Positions 9,462-20,231 of a stretch of 64,000 bases of DNA are shown piece by piece. Source of the stretch: Girardinichthys multiradiatus (taxonomy: Eukaryota; Chordata; Actinopteri; Cyprinodontiformes; Goodeidae). The stretch is from the NCBI RefSeq assembly GCF_021462225.1, contig NC_061806.1, positions 2,494,234 through 2,558,233 on the forward strand. The letters are read 5' to 3'. The notes beneath the pieces are model-generated. The model was not told where the DNA came from. It worked only from the letters and a program-made list of their open reading frames with translations, and did not search any database. Positions within the stretch are counted from its first letter, which is position 1. Each line of letters begins with the position of its first letter. The translations under genes and the position numbers were made by a program.

Positions 9462-11174
9462 TCACCCAGGCACCCAACCCTGGTGGCTATGTGCTGGTGG
9501 AGGACAGGAAAAGACCCCTAAAGTCATGCCTGTACCCATGCCCACCCCTTGTGAAACAGAACCATCAAAGTTGAAGTCAATATTATCTGTGTCCATAAAA
9601 TCACTAAGCAGGATTGGGTCCACGTCACAGTCTATACAGTTGGAGGCATTCTCCATTTCCAATTGGGCAGCCATTCTGTTGTGTGAGCTATGCTGTTGTC
9701 CCTGATATCCAGCATTCCCTTGTTGGTGATTGTGGTTGTTGTGATAATAGGCTTGCCAGGATTCAGCCATGGTCTGATGGTGATCTCTGGGGTAGGACTG
9801 GTGTCGGGAGTGAGGCGCAGATGCAAGGTCCTGAGGAACATCCATGATGCCTGCAGGGTTTGGGGGCAGAGAAGGAGATGTTGGGAGGTGGGGGCGTGGC
9901 CCATAGTGGTTAGAGTTCTTAAGAATATAGGGCTGCAGGACGTCAGTGCTCACCCGAGGGGACAGAGCCTGATGGTGAGGCCTGCTATGCATAGGGTTAT
10001 GAGGGTTTTGGGTTGTGTGGTTGTGCAGGTGACTTTGACTAGTGTGAGGGTTGTGATCATGGCTGGAATTTACTTTGCTTCTGTGACCATGACTTTGACC
10101 ATAGTCATGGGCAGTGTGGGGCTTGTGACTATGGCTGTAGTCAAGTCTAGCTGGGTGTTTATGACCCTGATTGTGGTTTCGATGGTGGGTTGTGTTCTGG
10201 TCATGTACTGAGCCATTGCCGGTACATAGACTGGGATTGTGAGCTTGCTCTTTACTGTTATCATGGTTTTGATTGTGACTGGGATTCTGATTGTGATTGT
10301 GCTGGCTGTGAACGCTATTACCCTGTGGCAACAGTGCATGTGTTTCTCGTCCTTGACCCAGCACACTGTCTTTGCTGCAGTAAGGACCTCCTGTAAGCAG
10401 ACTCTGCAGAGCATTGTTTTCCGAATAGCCCCTCATTGGGTGTTGAAAGCTAACTGGTTTGTTCTCCTGAATGGTCTCCATTGGAGTGTGGTGCTGCAAC
10501 ATACACATGGAAGACTGTCCATAAATTGGCCCACAGTAGGATTCCTCTGGTTTTGGCCCAGACACAAAGGGATAACCATTGCACTTGATTTGCTGTTGCT
10601 GGGAGTAGCCACTGTCATCTAGACTAATAGCTCCAGTCAGGTCGGTCAACTGAGGCAATTCCACAGTTGGGCAGTGGCCCGCAGTACCCAAGGCTGGTGA
10701 GCGGGTGCTGGTAGGACTGTGGTATAATCGAGGGGAAGCTGAACAAGACAGCTCACCCTCCTCAGGTTCATCAGCTTCTGCTTCTGCAAGGATTGGGGAG
10801 AGGCAGCCACTCAGCGTGGAGGCAGAGGATGAAGTGCGGGAATGCAGGTCTGTCCAAGTGTCATACTCTTCACCACTGATGCCGACACTTCCTTTCCCTG
10901 CTGGACTGCCATGCTCTGGGGAGCTCTGCATTGTTGGACCAGTTTCCTGAACCTGTACCCGTCCAAGTCCTATAACTCCTGCTTTTTTTCGACTTATGCG
11001 ACCTTTAGTCTTCAAGTAGCGTGTCCCGTTGTCTATAGATGACGCACGTCGTCTGGGTCCCTTACCCATCTTACCCCCTTCTGGGTTTAGCATCCACCAT
11101 GAACTCTTGCCTGTCCCTTCATTCTGCACTCGGATGAAGCGACTGTGCAATGACAGGTTGTGCCTGATTGAATT
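9462..11174 (-). CDS. foxo6: Forkhead box protein O6-like, last coding exon
   Basis: FOXO proteins are nuclear forkhead transcription factors controlled by insulin/PI3K-Akt phosphorylation. This exon begins after a polypyrimidine tract and CAG acceptor (11175-11190) and encodes 570 residues to a TGA at 9462. Exon residues 1-30 are forkhead helix 3 and wing 1 (NSIRHNLSLHSRFIRVQNEG). RRRASS around exon residue 46 is the second Akt site, overlapping a basic NLS (residues 41-64). The later site reads HSRTSSSAS (111-119), with His where the -5 Arg would be. LQSLL (256-260) is an LxxLL-type motif. The C-terminal acidic activation segment is CDVDPILLSDFMDTDNIDFN (about 515-534), and the protein ends in GWVPG. 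'DNGTRYLKTKGRISRKK', 'SPTSTRSPALG' and the C-terminus fit FOXO6 better than FOXO1, FOXO3 or FOXO4. Residues about 287-402 are His/Asn-rich. Exon 1 lies outside the window. The a/b paralogue is undetermined. Confidence 0.88.
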   Translation of the reverse strand, partial: NSIRHNLSLHSRFIRVQNEGTGKSSWWMLNPEGGKMGKGPRRRASSIDNGTRYLKTKGRISRKKAGVIGLGRVQVQETGPTMQSSPEHGSPAGKGSVGISGEEYDTWTDLHSRTSSSASTLSGCLSPILAEAEADEPEEGELSCSASPRLYHSPTSTRSPALGTAGHCPTVELPQLTDLTGAISLDDSGYSQQQQIKCNGYPFVSGPKPEESYCGPIYGQSSMCMLQHHTPMETIQENKPVSFQHPMRGYSENNALQSLLTGGPYCSKDSVLGQGRETHALLPQGNSVHSQHNHNQNPSHNQNHDNSKEQAHNPSLCTGNGSVHDQNTTHHRNHNQGHKHPARLDYSHSHKPHTAHDYGQSHGHRSKVNSSHDHNPHTSQSHLHNHTTQNPHNPMHSRPHHQALSPRVSTDVLQPYILKNSNHYGPRPHLPTSPSLPPNPAGIMDVPQDLASAPHSRHQSYPRDHHQTMAESWQAYYHNNHNHQQGNAGYQGQQHSSHNRMAAQLEMENASNCIDCDVDPILLSDFMDTDNIDFNFDGSVSQGVGMGTGMTLGVFSCPPPAHSHQGWVPG

Positions 11175-11189
11175 CTGTAAAGATAGAAA

Positions 11190-12580
11190 AAAAATTGAAA
11201 GATGGTGAGACAAAGGAAATAAGAGACAGAATGGGAGATAAATTGGATTCCTTAAATTAACATGTACAGCTAAATCAGTTCTTGAGAACACAAAGTCATT
11301 GAAATTATGGCTAAACTATCAAGCCTTCATGGCAAGTGAGACAAAAGAGGGATAAAGAAAAACTAGGAGATATTGGGGAGAGGAGAGAGGGCAGCGAGTG
11401 TGAAGGACCAATCGATATCTCCCTTGACCAACCTCTCCTCTTTACACACGCTCACTGAGTCATAATATGGACATGGGTGCAGCCTCCACATCAAACTATC
11501 ACCAAGGTTACAGAAATGAATCACATAAGGGAACCCACTCACAGACAGCCCATATCGATTGTGAGGCTTCCAAATATGAAAGCCTCAGATCCAGGCAGAG
11601 CTGAGGAGGGAGGGATGAAGAGAGGGGTTGTGATTTGGTGGGAGAGGTTATGGACAAGAACCAAAATGAAAGAAACAGTAATACAGACAATTAGAAAAAG
11701 AAAGATGGGGAGAAAAGCGGGCCAGTGACATACTCATTAAACTTCGTTTAAAATCATGGCACAATTAACATGACCGTAGGCAACTACAGAGGATGGCATT
11801 TTGAAGAAGTCTCTCTGTGAGACAGGATGGAGGGGGTGACTATGGATGAGCGCGGGGTGTGTTGGGGTTAAAGACTAGGCCTCTTCAGAACCATGTTTAA
11901 GTGTCTGAATGATGGCTGTAGAGTTAATCTCTGGCTCTGCAGCGGTATTTGAAGGCATTGCCAACCTGGAGCGAGTTGATGAGATCTAGGCCTGCCTAAA
12001 GGAGAGCTTACTAGGCATACACATCATCTATGTTGGCCAAGCTAGTTTAAATGCTGCTTGCTCATCCAAATGTTTCCCACTTGTGTCATTATTCTTATTC
12101 AAAATGTCTTCCCATTTCCTTTCCTCCCTCTTGCTTTTCCTTTCTCCTTTGAGAAATTTTGGCAAAAGCAAACTTTTTAAACCACCTCATCTGAGTGTGC
12201 AATCACACACCTTTTCTTTTTCTTCTTTGGAGATATCTATCTATTCTGCCTTGTTTATTACCAGCACATAGCTCACAATCTCTGTCTGCTGATATCTTGG
12301 GCTATTCTCTATCTTCATTCACTCTCTGCCTCCTGTCCAATTTTCCTGCTCTCAGCCCCATTCATCTCCCTCTAAGTGTCCCAGCCTCTCTGGATCACAA
12401 CATTGCTCATTCTCCCCTTCTCTCACCAGATCCATGCTCTCGTAAACCTCCCTGCAGCTTCTGCCTTCTCCTCTCCTTTCACTCATTCATCCTTTCACAC
12501 TAAGACACAGCAAACATTGCAAAGATACAATAGGAGATGCAAATCTATGCTCAACAGGATTAAGAAGAAAGGGGTTGGTG
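11190..12580. other. Intronic DNA, nothing recognised
   Basis: No coding or repeat signal that I can name. 12080-12500 is pyrimidine-rich on plus. The open frames of about 100 codons there (12195-12503 and 12376-12693) are Leu/Ser/Pro low-complexity shadows. Confidence 0.45.
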
Positions 12581-12589
12581 TAGGGTACA

Positions 12590-13500
12590 CAACGCCAGTC
12601 ACATTCATTGGCACTCCTGGTCAAAATGTGTACAAAGCCTTATTTAAATTCATCTTCCATTACAATGGTATAATCTCACACCAAAAATTTTGAAAAATAA
12701 AACTACTAATTATTGGCACCCGTAATGATCCTTTAAAAGTAAATGTAAGTGAAGTATCTTTAAGTTTGTACTGTACTTTTTTTTAAGTTAATCAGCATCT
12801 CTAGGAACGTCTAATTACTGACTTCCTATTTTTCTGGGGAATAGATATGTTGTGACACAGTCGCATTTCTTTTAGCAAGTGAGAACTAGATGCTTGCACA
12901 GTGACCGGTGTGATAAGGGAGGTATTTCAAAATCCAAGCCTCACTGCAAAGAGTTGCAGCCATTAGACCCAATCTAACTGAAAAACTGGTTACTTGGGTG
13001 TGATGCAAGAAAAAAGTATTTTCTGTCCTCCATCACAAATGGAAATGTGGAATATGTCATCCTCCACAATGCCTGGAACTGTGGGCTTTGGTTAGATGAA
13101 AGCCAGATTGACCTTTTTAGCAACAAACACTGAAAAACTTCTCATGTTCATCGTTAAGTACAGCAGAAGGATCTGATGCTGTGGCCCTGTTTCTCTTCTT
13201 AAGGGACCAAGAACCTTTAAGAACCCATGAAATAATGAACTTTTTGAAACACTACAAGATTTTAATAAAAATCTAAAAATCTGGTGAACTCCACAAGTAA
13301 ACTGAAAAACTGGGTCATCACTGCGTATTTCAACAGGAATATTATCCAAAGGTTCTGGCCCAATCGACCAGTCCATCAAATCATTCAAATCTGGCCAAAT
13401 GATCTAGATGGAAATTGTGGCCAAAGATTCCTCTCTCTGTGTCCTCCAAGCCTGATGAAATGTTAGGGGAATTAGAAGACTAAGTGGTGTCCTACTAGTA
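12590..13500 (+). mobile_element. Heavily degraded Tc1-like transposon
   Basis: The start (about 12590-12730) holds 'ggcactcctggtcaaaatgt' and 'attggcacccgtaatgatcc', typical of the end regions of one fish Tc1 family. Further on, 'tttggttagatgaaagccag' (about 13088) corresponds to the first catalytic DE block, and 'gatgctgtggccctgtttct' (about 13174) to the following beta strand. Stops and indels prevent any continuous frame. The transposase was a DDE-type cut-and-paste enzyme inserting at TA. This is a dead, old copy. Confidence 0.6.
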
Positions 13501-14282
13501 CAGTTCAAAGCAAAGCCAGCAGGCATAACATGGAACCACATGGCTGCAAACCGGACAGGCAGCTAGAAGACGGGGGTTAACTTTGTTGTTGTGAAATTTT
13601 ATAGAAACCACAGCATAGAGAACAGCAGATAATAGGTTTGCCGCCAAGTGTTTACAGAAGAAATTCAGCTCCAAGAGGGTTTCATATCACTCTTGTATCC
13701 TGCCTGCCACAATTTTCATTCATGTAGAAAAGCATCCATCCCCACAGTGTGACTTCCAACAGGTAATTTCAACCCATCCTCCACTCAAATCACACACCTC
13801 TGACTAGACTCTCTTCACAGATGTGAAAATTGGATTTAGAGATTCGCATTTATGCTCTTTTTTTCTCCCTCCACTCACTAAAACATTAGGTCGACAAAAC
13901 TGCACGAACTCTATGCTTGCAGACCAAACACTCAGTTCCAGGGAGGGAGAGTGGACTTAATCAAAACTGAATGTAAGTGGAGGCGACCTGCATCAGGTGA
14001 TCTGAGAGTGGAACCCTGACAGGCTCCTCCACAATGCGATGGCTCTGGCTGGGTGTAGCCATGGAAACAGAGTAAACCAAAGGAGGGAGAAGTGAGGAAG
14101 AGGGGAGGTGATGTTGGGGAATGGAAAAGAGGAGGAGGCAGCTGATGCTGTTTGATGCTGCAGGCAACTCCAAACAGCCTTTTATCTGAGTCTGTCAGAT
14201 TCCTGCTTCCAATCCACCAGGGAGGCTCAATCACCAGCAGTCCCAACGCCTCACTACCTGTACCAAGCTGTGATTAGCTTCT
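13500..14282. other. Intronic DNA, nothing recognised
   Basis: Unique-looking sequence with no supportable gene. The minus-strand 104-codon frame at 13932-14246 has no recognisable domain. Confidence 0.4.
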
Positions 14283-14306
14283 GTGTGTGTGTGTGTGTGT
14301 GTGTGC

Positions 14307-14341
<35 letters not shown>

Positions 14342-14342
14342 C

Positions 14343-14407
<65 letters not shown>
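14283..14407. repeat. Compound (GT)n-(GA)n microsatellite
   Basis: (GT)n with two GCGTGCGT interruptions (about 14305 and 14339), switching to pure (GA)n at about 14368. The Cys/Val and Arg/Glu frames across it are artefacts. Confidence 0.97.
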
Positions 14408-14412
<5 letters not shown>

Positions 14413-14495
14413 GAAAGGCAGATAAAGTTACTAGACCAACAATTAAACTACAACAGCAGACTGCTCCTCCGTCTCCTGCTGTATTGAAGAGTATA

Positions 14496-14690
14496 CAGGT
14501 CCTTCTCAAAATATTAGCATATTGTGATAAAGTTCATTATTTTCCATAATGTCATGATGAAAACATTCGTATATTTTAGATTCATTGCACACTAACTAAA
14601 ATATTTCAGGTCTTTTATTGTCTTAATACAGATGATTTTGGCATACAGCTCATGAAAACCCAAAATTCCTATCTCACAAAATTAGCATAT
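14496..14690. repeat. Tc1-like terminal inverted repeat, left
   Basis: Begins CAGGTCCTTCTCAAAATATT after TA and ends 'cacaaaattagcatat'. It is the reverse complement of 15901-16100 apart from a few substitutions and a small indel near 14563. The length places it with the long-repeat (IR/DR) fish Tc1 elements. Confidence 0.92.
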
Positions 14691-14767
14691 TTCATCCGAC
14701 CAATAAAAGAAAAGTGTTTTTAATACAAAAAACGTCAACCTTCAAATAATCATGTACAGTTATGCAC

Positions 14768-15772
14768 TCAATACTTGGTCGGGAATCCTTTTGCAGAAAT
14801 GACTGCTTCAATGCGGCGTGGCATGGAGGCAATCAGCCTGTGGCACTGCTGAGGTCTTATGGAGGCCCAGGATGCTTCGATAGCGGCCTTTAGCTCATCC
14901 AGAGTGTTGGGTCTTGAGTCTCTCAATGTTCTCTTCACAATATCCCACAGATTCTCTATGGGGTTCAGGTCAGGAGAGTTGGCAGACCAATTGAGCAGAG
15001 TGATACCATGGTCAGTAAACCATTTACCAGTGGTTTTGGCACTGTGAGCAGGTGCCAGGTCATGCTGAAAAATGAAATCTTCATCTCCATAAAGCTTTTC
15101 AGTAGATGGAAGCATGAAGTGCTCCAAAATCTCCTGATAGCTAGCTGCATTGACCCTGCCCTTGATAAAACACAGTGGACCAACACCAGCAGCTGACACG
15201 GCACCCCAGACCATCACTGACTGTGGGTACTTGACACTGGACTTCTGGAATTTTGGCATTTCCTTCTCCCCAGTCTTCCTCCAGACTCTGGCACCTTGAT
15301 TTCCGAATGATATGCAGAATTTGCTTTCATCCGAAAAAAGTACTTTGGACCACTGAGCAACAGTCCAGCGCTGCTTCTCTGTAGCCCAGGTCAGGCGCTT
15401 CTGCTGCTGTTTCTGGTTCAAAAGTGGCTTGACCTGGGGAATGCGGCACCTGTAGCCCATTTCCTGCACACGCCTGTGCACGGTGGCTCTGGATGTTTCT
15501 ACTCCAGACTCAGTCCACTGCTTCCGCAGGTCCCCCAAGGTCTGGAATCGGCCCTTCTCCACAATCTTCCTCAGGGTCCGGTCACCTCTTCTCGTTGTGC
15601 AGCGTTTTCTGCCACACTTTTTCCTTCCCACAGACTTCCCACTGAGGTGCCTTGATACAGCACTCTGGGAACAGCCTATTCGTTCAGAAATTTCTTTCTG
15701 TGTCTTACCCTCTTGCTTGAGGGTGTCAATAGTGGCCTTCTGGACAGCAGTCAGGTCAGCAGTCTTACCCAT
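14768..15772 (-). CDS. Tc1-like DD34E transposase, apparently intact
   Basis: 334 codons from ATG (15772) to TGA, the usual length for Tc1 transposases. An N-terminal helix-turn-helix pair (about residues 1-100; TQKEISERIGCSQSAVSRHL at 24-43) binds the inverted repeats, with a basic GRKKCGRKR linker/NLS at about 49-57. The catalytic core shows SDES (D148), QHDLAPAHSAK (D238) and PDLNPIENLW (E273), exactly 34 residues between the second Asp and the Glu. The glycine-rich-type loop is VMVWGAVSAAG (187-197). It cuts at the transposon ends in the nucleus and inserts at TA. No stop, frameshift or lost catalytic residue is seen, so it may be functional; activity is an inference. Confidence 0.95.
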   Translation of the reverse strand: MGKTADLTAVQKATIDTLKQEGKTQKEISERIGCSQSAVSRHLSGKSVGRKKCGRKRCTTRRGDRTLRKIVEKGRFQTLGDLRKQWTESGVETSRATVHRRVQEMGYRCRIPQVKPLLNQKQQQKRLTWATEKQRWTVAQWSKVLFSDESKFCISFGNQGARVWRKTGEKEMPKFQKSSVKYPQSVMVWGAVSAAGVGPLCFIKGRVNAASYQEILEHFMLPSTEKLYGDEDFIFQHDLAPAHSAKTTGKWFTDHGITLLNWSANSPDLNPIENLWDIVKRTLRDSRPNTLDELKAAIEASWASIRPQQCHRLIASMPRRIEAVISAKGFPTKY

Positions 15773-15900
15773 GATTGGGGTTTTGAGTGATGAACCAGGC
15801 TGGGAGTTTTAAAGGCCTCAGGAATCTTTTGCAGGTGTTTAGAGTTAACTCGTTGATTCAGATGATTAGGTTCATAGCTCGTTTAGAGACCCTTTTAATG

Positions 15901-16100
15901 ATATGCTAATTTTGTGAGATAGGAATTTTGGGTTTTCATGAGCTGTATGCCAAAATCATCCGTATTAAGACAATAAAAGACCTGAAATATTTCAGTTAGT
16001 GTGCAATGAATTTAAAATATATGAATGTTAAATTTTCATCATTACATTATGGAAAATAATGAACTTTATCACAATATGCTAATATTTTGAGAAGGACCTG
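15901..16100. repeat. Tc1-like terminal inverted repeat, right
   Basis: Starts 'atatgctaattttgtgagat' and ends 'ttttgagaaggacctg', directly before TA. It mirrors 14496-14690. Confidence 0.92.
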
Positions 16101-16102
16101 TA

Positions 16103-18286
16103 TATATGTATCTATCACTGTTTATTCTCTTCTTTGGACACATTTAAAGTGAGAAAGGCATAGCTGAATCTGACGCCTGTTGTTGAGTGTTTCACTCTTT
16201 GTGCTCATATGTGATAGCTTCTGATTGTCAGAACCAGAGAGCAACAAAGACCTAATAAATCATAAGCAAACTGGATGAAGCTTCTGGAGTTCTTTAATCC
16301 TGATTTACAAAACATTTGTATTCATATGTAGGAAAACTGATCAAGATGAATCAACGTATGGAGTTCGTTACGCATCCACGATGCACAACTCATCAAAGAA
16401 AACAAAACCTAAATACCAAGATGAATATGGAGCATAATCAAACATTTCATAACGGAGTTGACAAAAAACAGGACGATGCTTTATTTATTCCCGGTGCTTC
16501 TTCGATGACTAATTAAGTTTCAGATATTAATGTTTTATACCACGGTTTACAGATGCCAGATGACTTTACTAAATGTAAAGTATCTGATTTCTTCCATAAC
16601 TCGTCACGGTGGATGTATGTTTGTTTTTTGATTTTCTTTTCACATACCTTAGACACAAAAAGAGTTTTTGACAAATAAATAAAGAGTTTCCTTTCTTTTT
16701 GCCAGTTTTAAGCTAACATTATTAAAGCAAAAGTGTTTAAAACCTCCCAACCCAAACAATAACGCTAACCATCCATGTATCAATCAAAATACTGCAATAA
16801 AATCATTGTTCCACTCATAGCTTACTGTAAGGAAATATAGATGTGACTTCATGCACCAAAGTGACTACAGTAAATCTTATCTATTACCAGGACATAATTT
16901 AGAGTTTTTAACCTGTCATATTTTATTAAAGGAAACATCTCTAAACACAGGAATAAATGGAAAAAAAACTGTTTTCAGAAAACAAAATGCAAATAAAATC
17001 ATACATGGAATTGAAGAATTTTCATAGTTATTTATCTCCATAATTCCTGAATATACATGATTACAGAAAAAAACAAGCTAATTTGCAGTGGAATGGTAGT
17101 ACATGTGCTCAGAATGGTTTGTTTATTTATGAGCATGAAGTGGAGGTACCAAGAGACTCGTTGGAAATGATATTAAGGTCATCTTGGCAAAGAGACAAAC
17201 TGACCTGGAGCCTGGACAAAGCTCAATCTTTATTAACCTACTGCTTATCAAAAACTGCATCAACATCACTTCAAAAACATGAGGTCCTTTATCTAATATT
17301 CATCTGAGAAAAGTTCAATTTTCTGTCTTCTTCTATAAAAGGCACTTCAGTTCTCCATGTTCAGGATAAAATTCTACATCAGTGAATGTTCCTGTGTTAA
17401 AGGAATTCAGTGGCCACATTTCCACTAGAGAGCTGATGGGAGGATAGGTATATCAGGTGTATCAGGGTCTCACTGACTGTTATCTGTTTCTATGGAGTTT
17501 CACTAGATGTATGCTATTTCCCACTTCACATCTACTTGCCAGGTTAGTTCTCCAACGGTTTGTCGTCATGGCTTCCCAGGCTCCTACACCATTACAGTGA
17601 GCTGTTGGTAGGTAAACGTAACTGAGCCTTAACTCTACAACAGTGAACTATCACTGTGTGAAGTCAGCCAGAACTGCACTCTGGATCTGATCTGGCCCTG
17701 TTGACTTGCAGGCTGTTAAACATTAGCAGGCCTTTCTGAATAATGCAGGGGGAAGGTAAGAAGTCTTCTTGTTATAATGACAATCACGAGCTACTGTATA
17801 TTGCAGCCATCCTTAGCACATAGAGGAACAGATTAGAGGAATCCTCCAACAGAGCCTTTAGCTCTGGTAAAAGCTGCAGATGTTTAGCCCTCTGTGGTAA
17901 ATCATTGTGTACGTCCATGTTAACTGCTTTAGAGGTAAGGAGCCTGCTCCCTCTGCTCTCTGCTAACGGAGGAGGAGATGGACTATTGCTACACACACTT
18001 TGAATGGATTTGTCTTCTCATCCAGCCAGCTCTTCCAATGCGCTAAAACCACCTACATGACTGTATAATTTACATAAAGAGTGATGACCCTGACGCACTG
18101 TTTTAACTGAAACAGGAAGTCCGTGGAGACATGGCTCAGACTGTTACTCTGCATGTTGTCCTGTGCACTGAAGAACGACTCGAACCAGGCCTGCCACCAT
18201 TCACAATTAACTGCTCAATACCGCTTTACAACCTATAGATGGCTAATAAATTGTTTATAGATAGGTTATTAACTAATCTGAAAACA
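16103..18286. other. Intronic DNA, nothing recognised
   Basis: About 2.2 kb without a recognisable gene or repeat. The frames at 16316-16516 and 17083-17307 are short, lack known motifs and read like chance. Confidence 0.45.
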
Positions 18287-18478
18287 CTATATTTCATCTA
18301 GAGTTGCTATATTAAAGATTTCAGACTAAGTTACTATCTTGTAAGCACAACAAGCAGTTGTAAACAGATTTTTTTAGCACATAATATTGTACCCTGCCAC
18401 TGCATTATAAATATCCACACCTATCAAAGGGAGCCTTATTGTAAAGTGTAAAATAATATTTATTATGAGTAATAAACA
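18287..18478. repeat. Merlin terminal inverted repeat, left
   Basis: Pairs as reverse complement with 22323-22516 over about 190 bp with scattered substitutions. The best-conserved core is 18425-18454 ('caaagggagccttattgtaa...'). Confidence 0.85.
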
Positions 18479-18704
18479 TTTTTAAATGCCAAAAGTGAGT
18501 CTTAAATGTAAAACATGCACCATTTATGAAAGTTAGACTTAATTTGCAATCAGCCTGCGAAATAATTGTACAAACATGTCACTACTGTCAAAAATGGCAA
18601 TGTCATGTAAGACCAACACGTGTAACATTAAATGTGTTATATAAAACACCAAATAGCCCCCTTAAAAAAGTTCATGCCAACATGCTATTATAAGACATTT
18701 AGGT

Positions 18705-19224
18705 TCAGACTGGAAATGTTTTTTGTATATCCTTGAATAAGCGTCCCAATGGTCCATCAGGGTGTTGCAAACAAAACCAAGATGACCATTCAAGAACCTT
18801 GAGGTGCTCCTCTAACAACATCTCAGTATGATTTTCTCTTAGTTGGCAGACATGTCCTTTGATGGTCATCCAAGCTCTTTCAATATGTTGTGTATAACTG
18901 CCAGAATGAAGATCTACAAACCACCTGCTGTGATTTACAGTGTAATGTTTGTACCCCATGTTTGTCAAAACATTCTTGTAGGCTCTCCACTCATCACTGA
19001 TAATGGCACTACCAGTCTTAACATGCTGTCTGATGAGAGGAACAAGGTGGCGCCTTGATCGTTTTTCAACAAGTTTTAACACGAGCCTTCTTCCATTTGG
19101 CTTTAACTCCCGTTAGTCCAAAGACCCATTTCTTCCTTTTCCATGCATTTCCAAAGCGTCCACGTGCACACTGAAAATAAAAAGAAGAATAAAATGAAAC
19201 TGAATAATTTTTCATATTTATATG

Positions 19225-19266
<42 letters not shown>

Positions 19267-20231
19267 CTACATTGAAGACTAATTTCTAACTTGTAATGGT
19301 AAAGGCTCCCATGCTTAGAGGACGCATGCAGACCTGACTGATTCAGACAAACTGGTCTGAGAGTTTACCAACCTTTTACTGATGACGGAGACAGTTTTTA
19401 TCTATAACCACAAATTCTTTGTGACCACCAAGATAGTGTTCATTGTTTACTCTGTGTCTTTCAACTGCACGAATACAAACATGTCAAATGCATCTTGCCA
19501 TGCTACTGTGTTCTGGAGCTGCCAGCCACATCATCATCATTCATATCTATTTGTCTGAGCCCTTGTGAAAATCTGTGTCAGAAATTGAGACAATTATAAC
19601 TCACTGAGGCCCCTATTGTAATTCAAATGTCTTGTATTGGTTTAATTATGAAAGGTGCATTGTCATTCATGTCTACACCTATATATACCTGTACATGAAC
19701 TTCATCCAACTGAAAAGAGAAGATTTTGATTTTTCAAAGAGGGAGCCTGTTCTCATTGTTCTGAAGACTTTACTATAACTTGCTCTTTTGGAGCACCTGA
19801 GAACATACCAATGTGTAAAAGAAATGGACCCTTCACCATGCACAATGATAATCACAAAGTTAGGTATGAAGAAAATAATAATGGAAAGGGTTAATACTGT
19901 CTCTTGCAATAATAACATAGAAATATTTTTGTTATATTTACTACATCCACTACATCATAATGCATTATACATACCACATGTATTCGTCTTTCTTCACCAC
20001 AGATATCATTTTTATTCTGTGGTGGCAAACAGGGCATCTAAGCTTCTTCTTTAGAAGGTGTTTCTTCTGCAGCCATCTAATTAGCTTCAGTGCCTTATAT
20101 TTAGTTTGTTTTCCTTCTATTCGGGTGTGCAACTTCATTCCCAAAGACATTCTGGTGGTAAAAATTTGTGATTTATTTATTTTACTATCGCATCGTAACA
20201 CGCTAACTGGCTCTATGGGATTGCAGTGCAA
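18705..20231 (-). pseudogene. Merlin (ISXO2/IS1595-like) transposase in four exons, broken
   Basis: The coding pieces run right to left. About 19975-20231 is a zinc-ribbon exon (KLRCPVCHHRIKM), ending at a GTATGT donor. 19689-19796 encodes CSKRASYSKV and MRTGSLFEKSKSSLFSWMKF between AG and GT. About 19386-19545 ends in HKEFVVIDKNCLRHQ and contains the first catalytic Asp. 18705-19170 has RGRFGNAWKRKKWVFG, then SAIISDEWRAYKN (second Asp) and YTQHIERAWMTIKGH (Glu). Known Merlin enzymes read IDES after the first Asp; here the Glu has become Lys. A +1 shift near 19085 separates WVFG from the DEW block, and the exon 3 donor lacks a G. The enzyme would excise and reinsert the element; this copy looks dead. 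The number of exons is inferred from splice motifs. Confidence 0.75.
19227..19261. repeat. (AT)n microsatellite
   Basis: Pure TA dinucleotides inside an intron of the Merlin transposase gene. Confidence 0.95.

Larger units (their letters stand above)
14496..16100 (-). mobile_element. Complete Tc1-like transposon with intact transposase
   Basis: 1605 bp with inverted repeats of about 195-200 bp beginning CAGGTCCTTCTCAAAATATT, flanked on both sides by TA (14494-14495, 16101-16102), the Tc1/mariner target duplication. Between the repeats sits one uninterrupted transposase gene. Nothing visible is missing: both ends, both flanks and the ORF are present. A second copy lies at 31857-33150. The two terminal repeats of this copy differ only by scattered substitutions and a short indel. 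Confidence 0.95.

Noticed and set aside
9690..10211. 173-codon plus-strand frame antisense to foxo6
   Set aside because: It lies wholly inside the foxo6 exon on the other strand; its Val-rich product is the shadow of His/Asn codons (CAC/AAC read in reverse).
14283..14549. Cys/Val-Arg/Glu repeat protein
   Set aside because: Translation of a (GT)n-(GA)n microsatellite.
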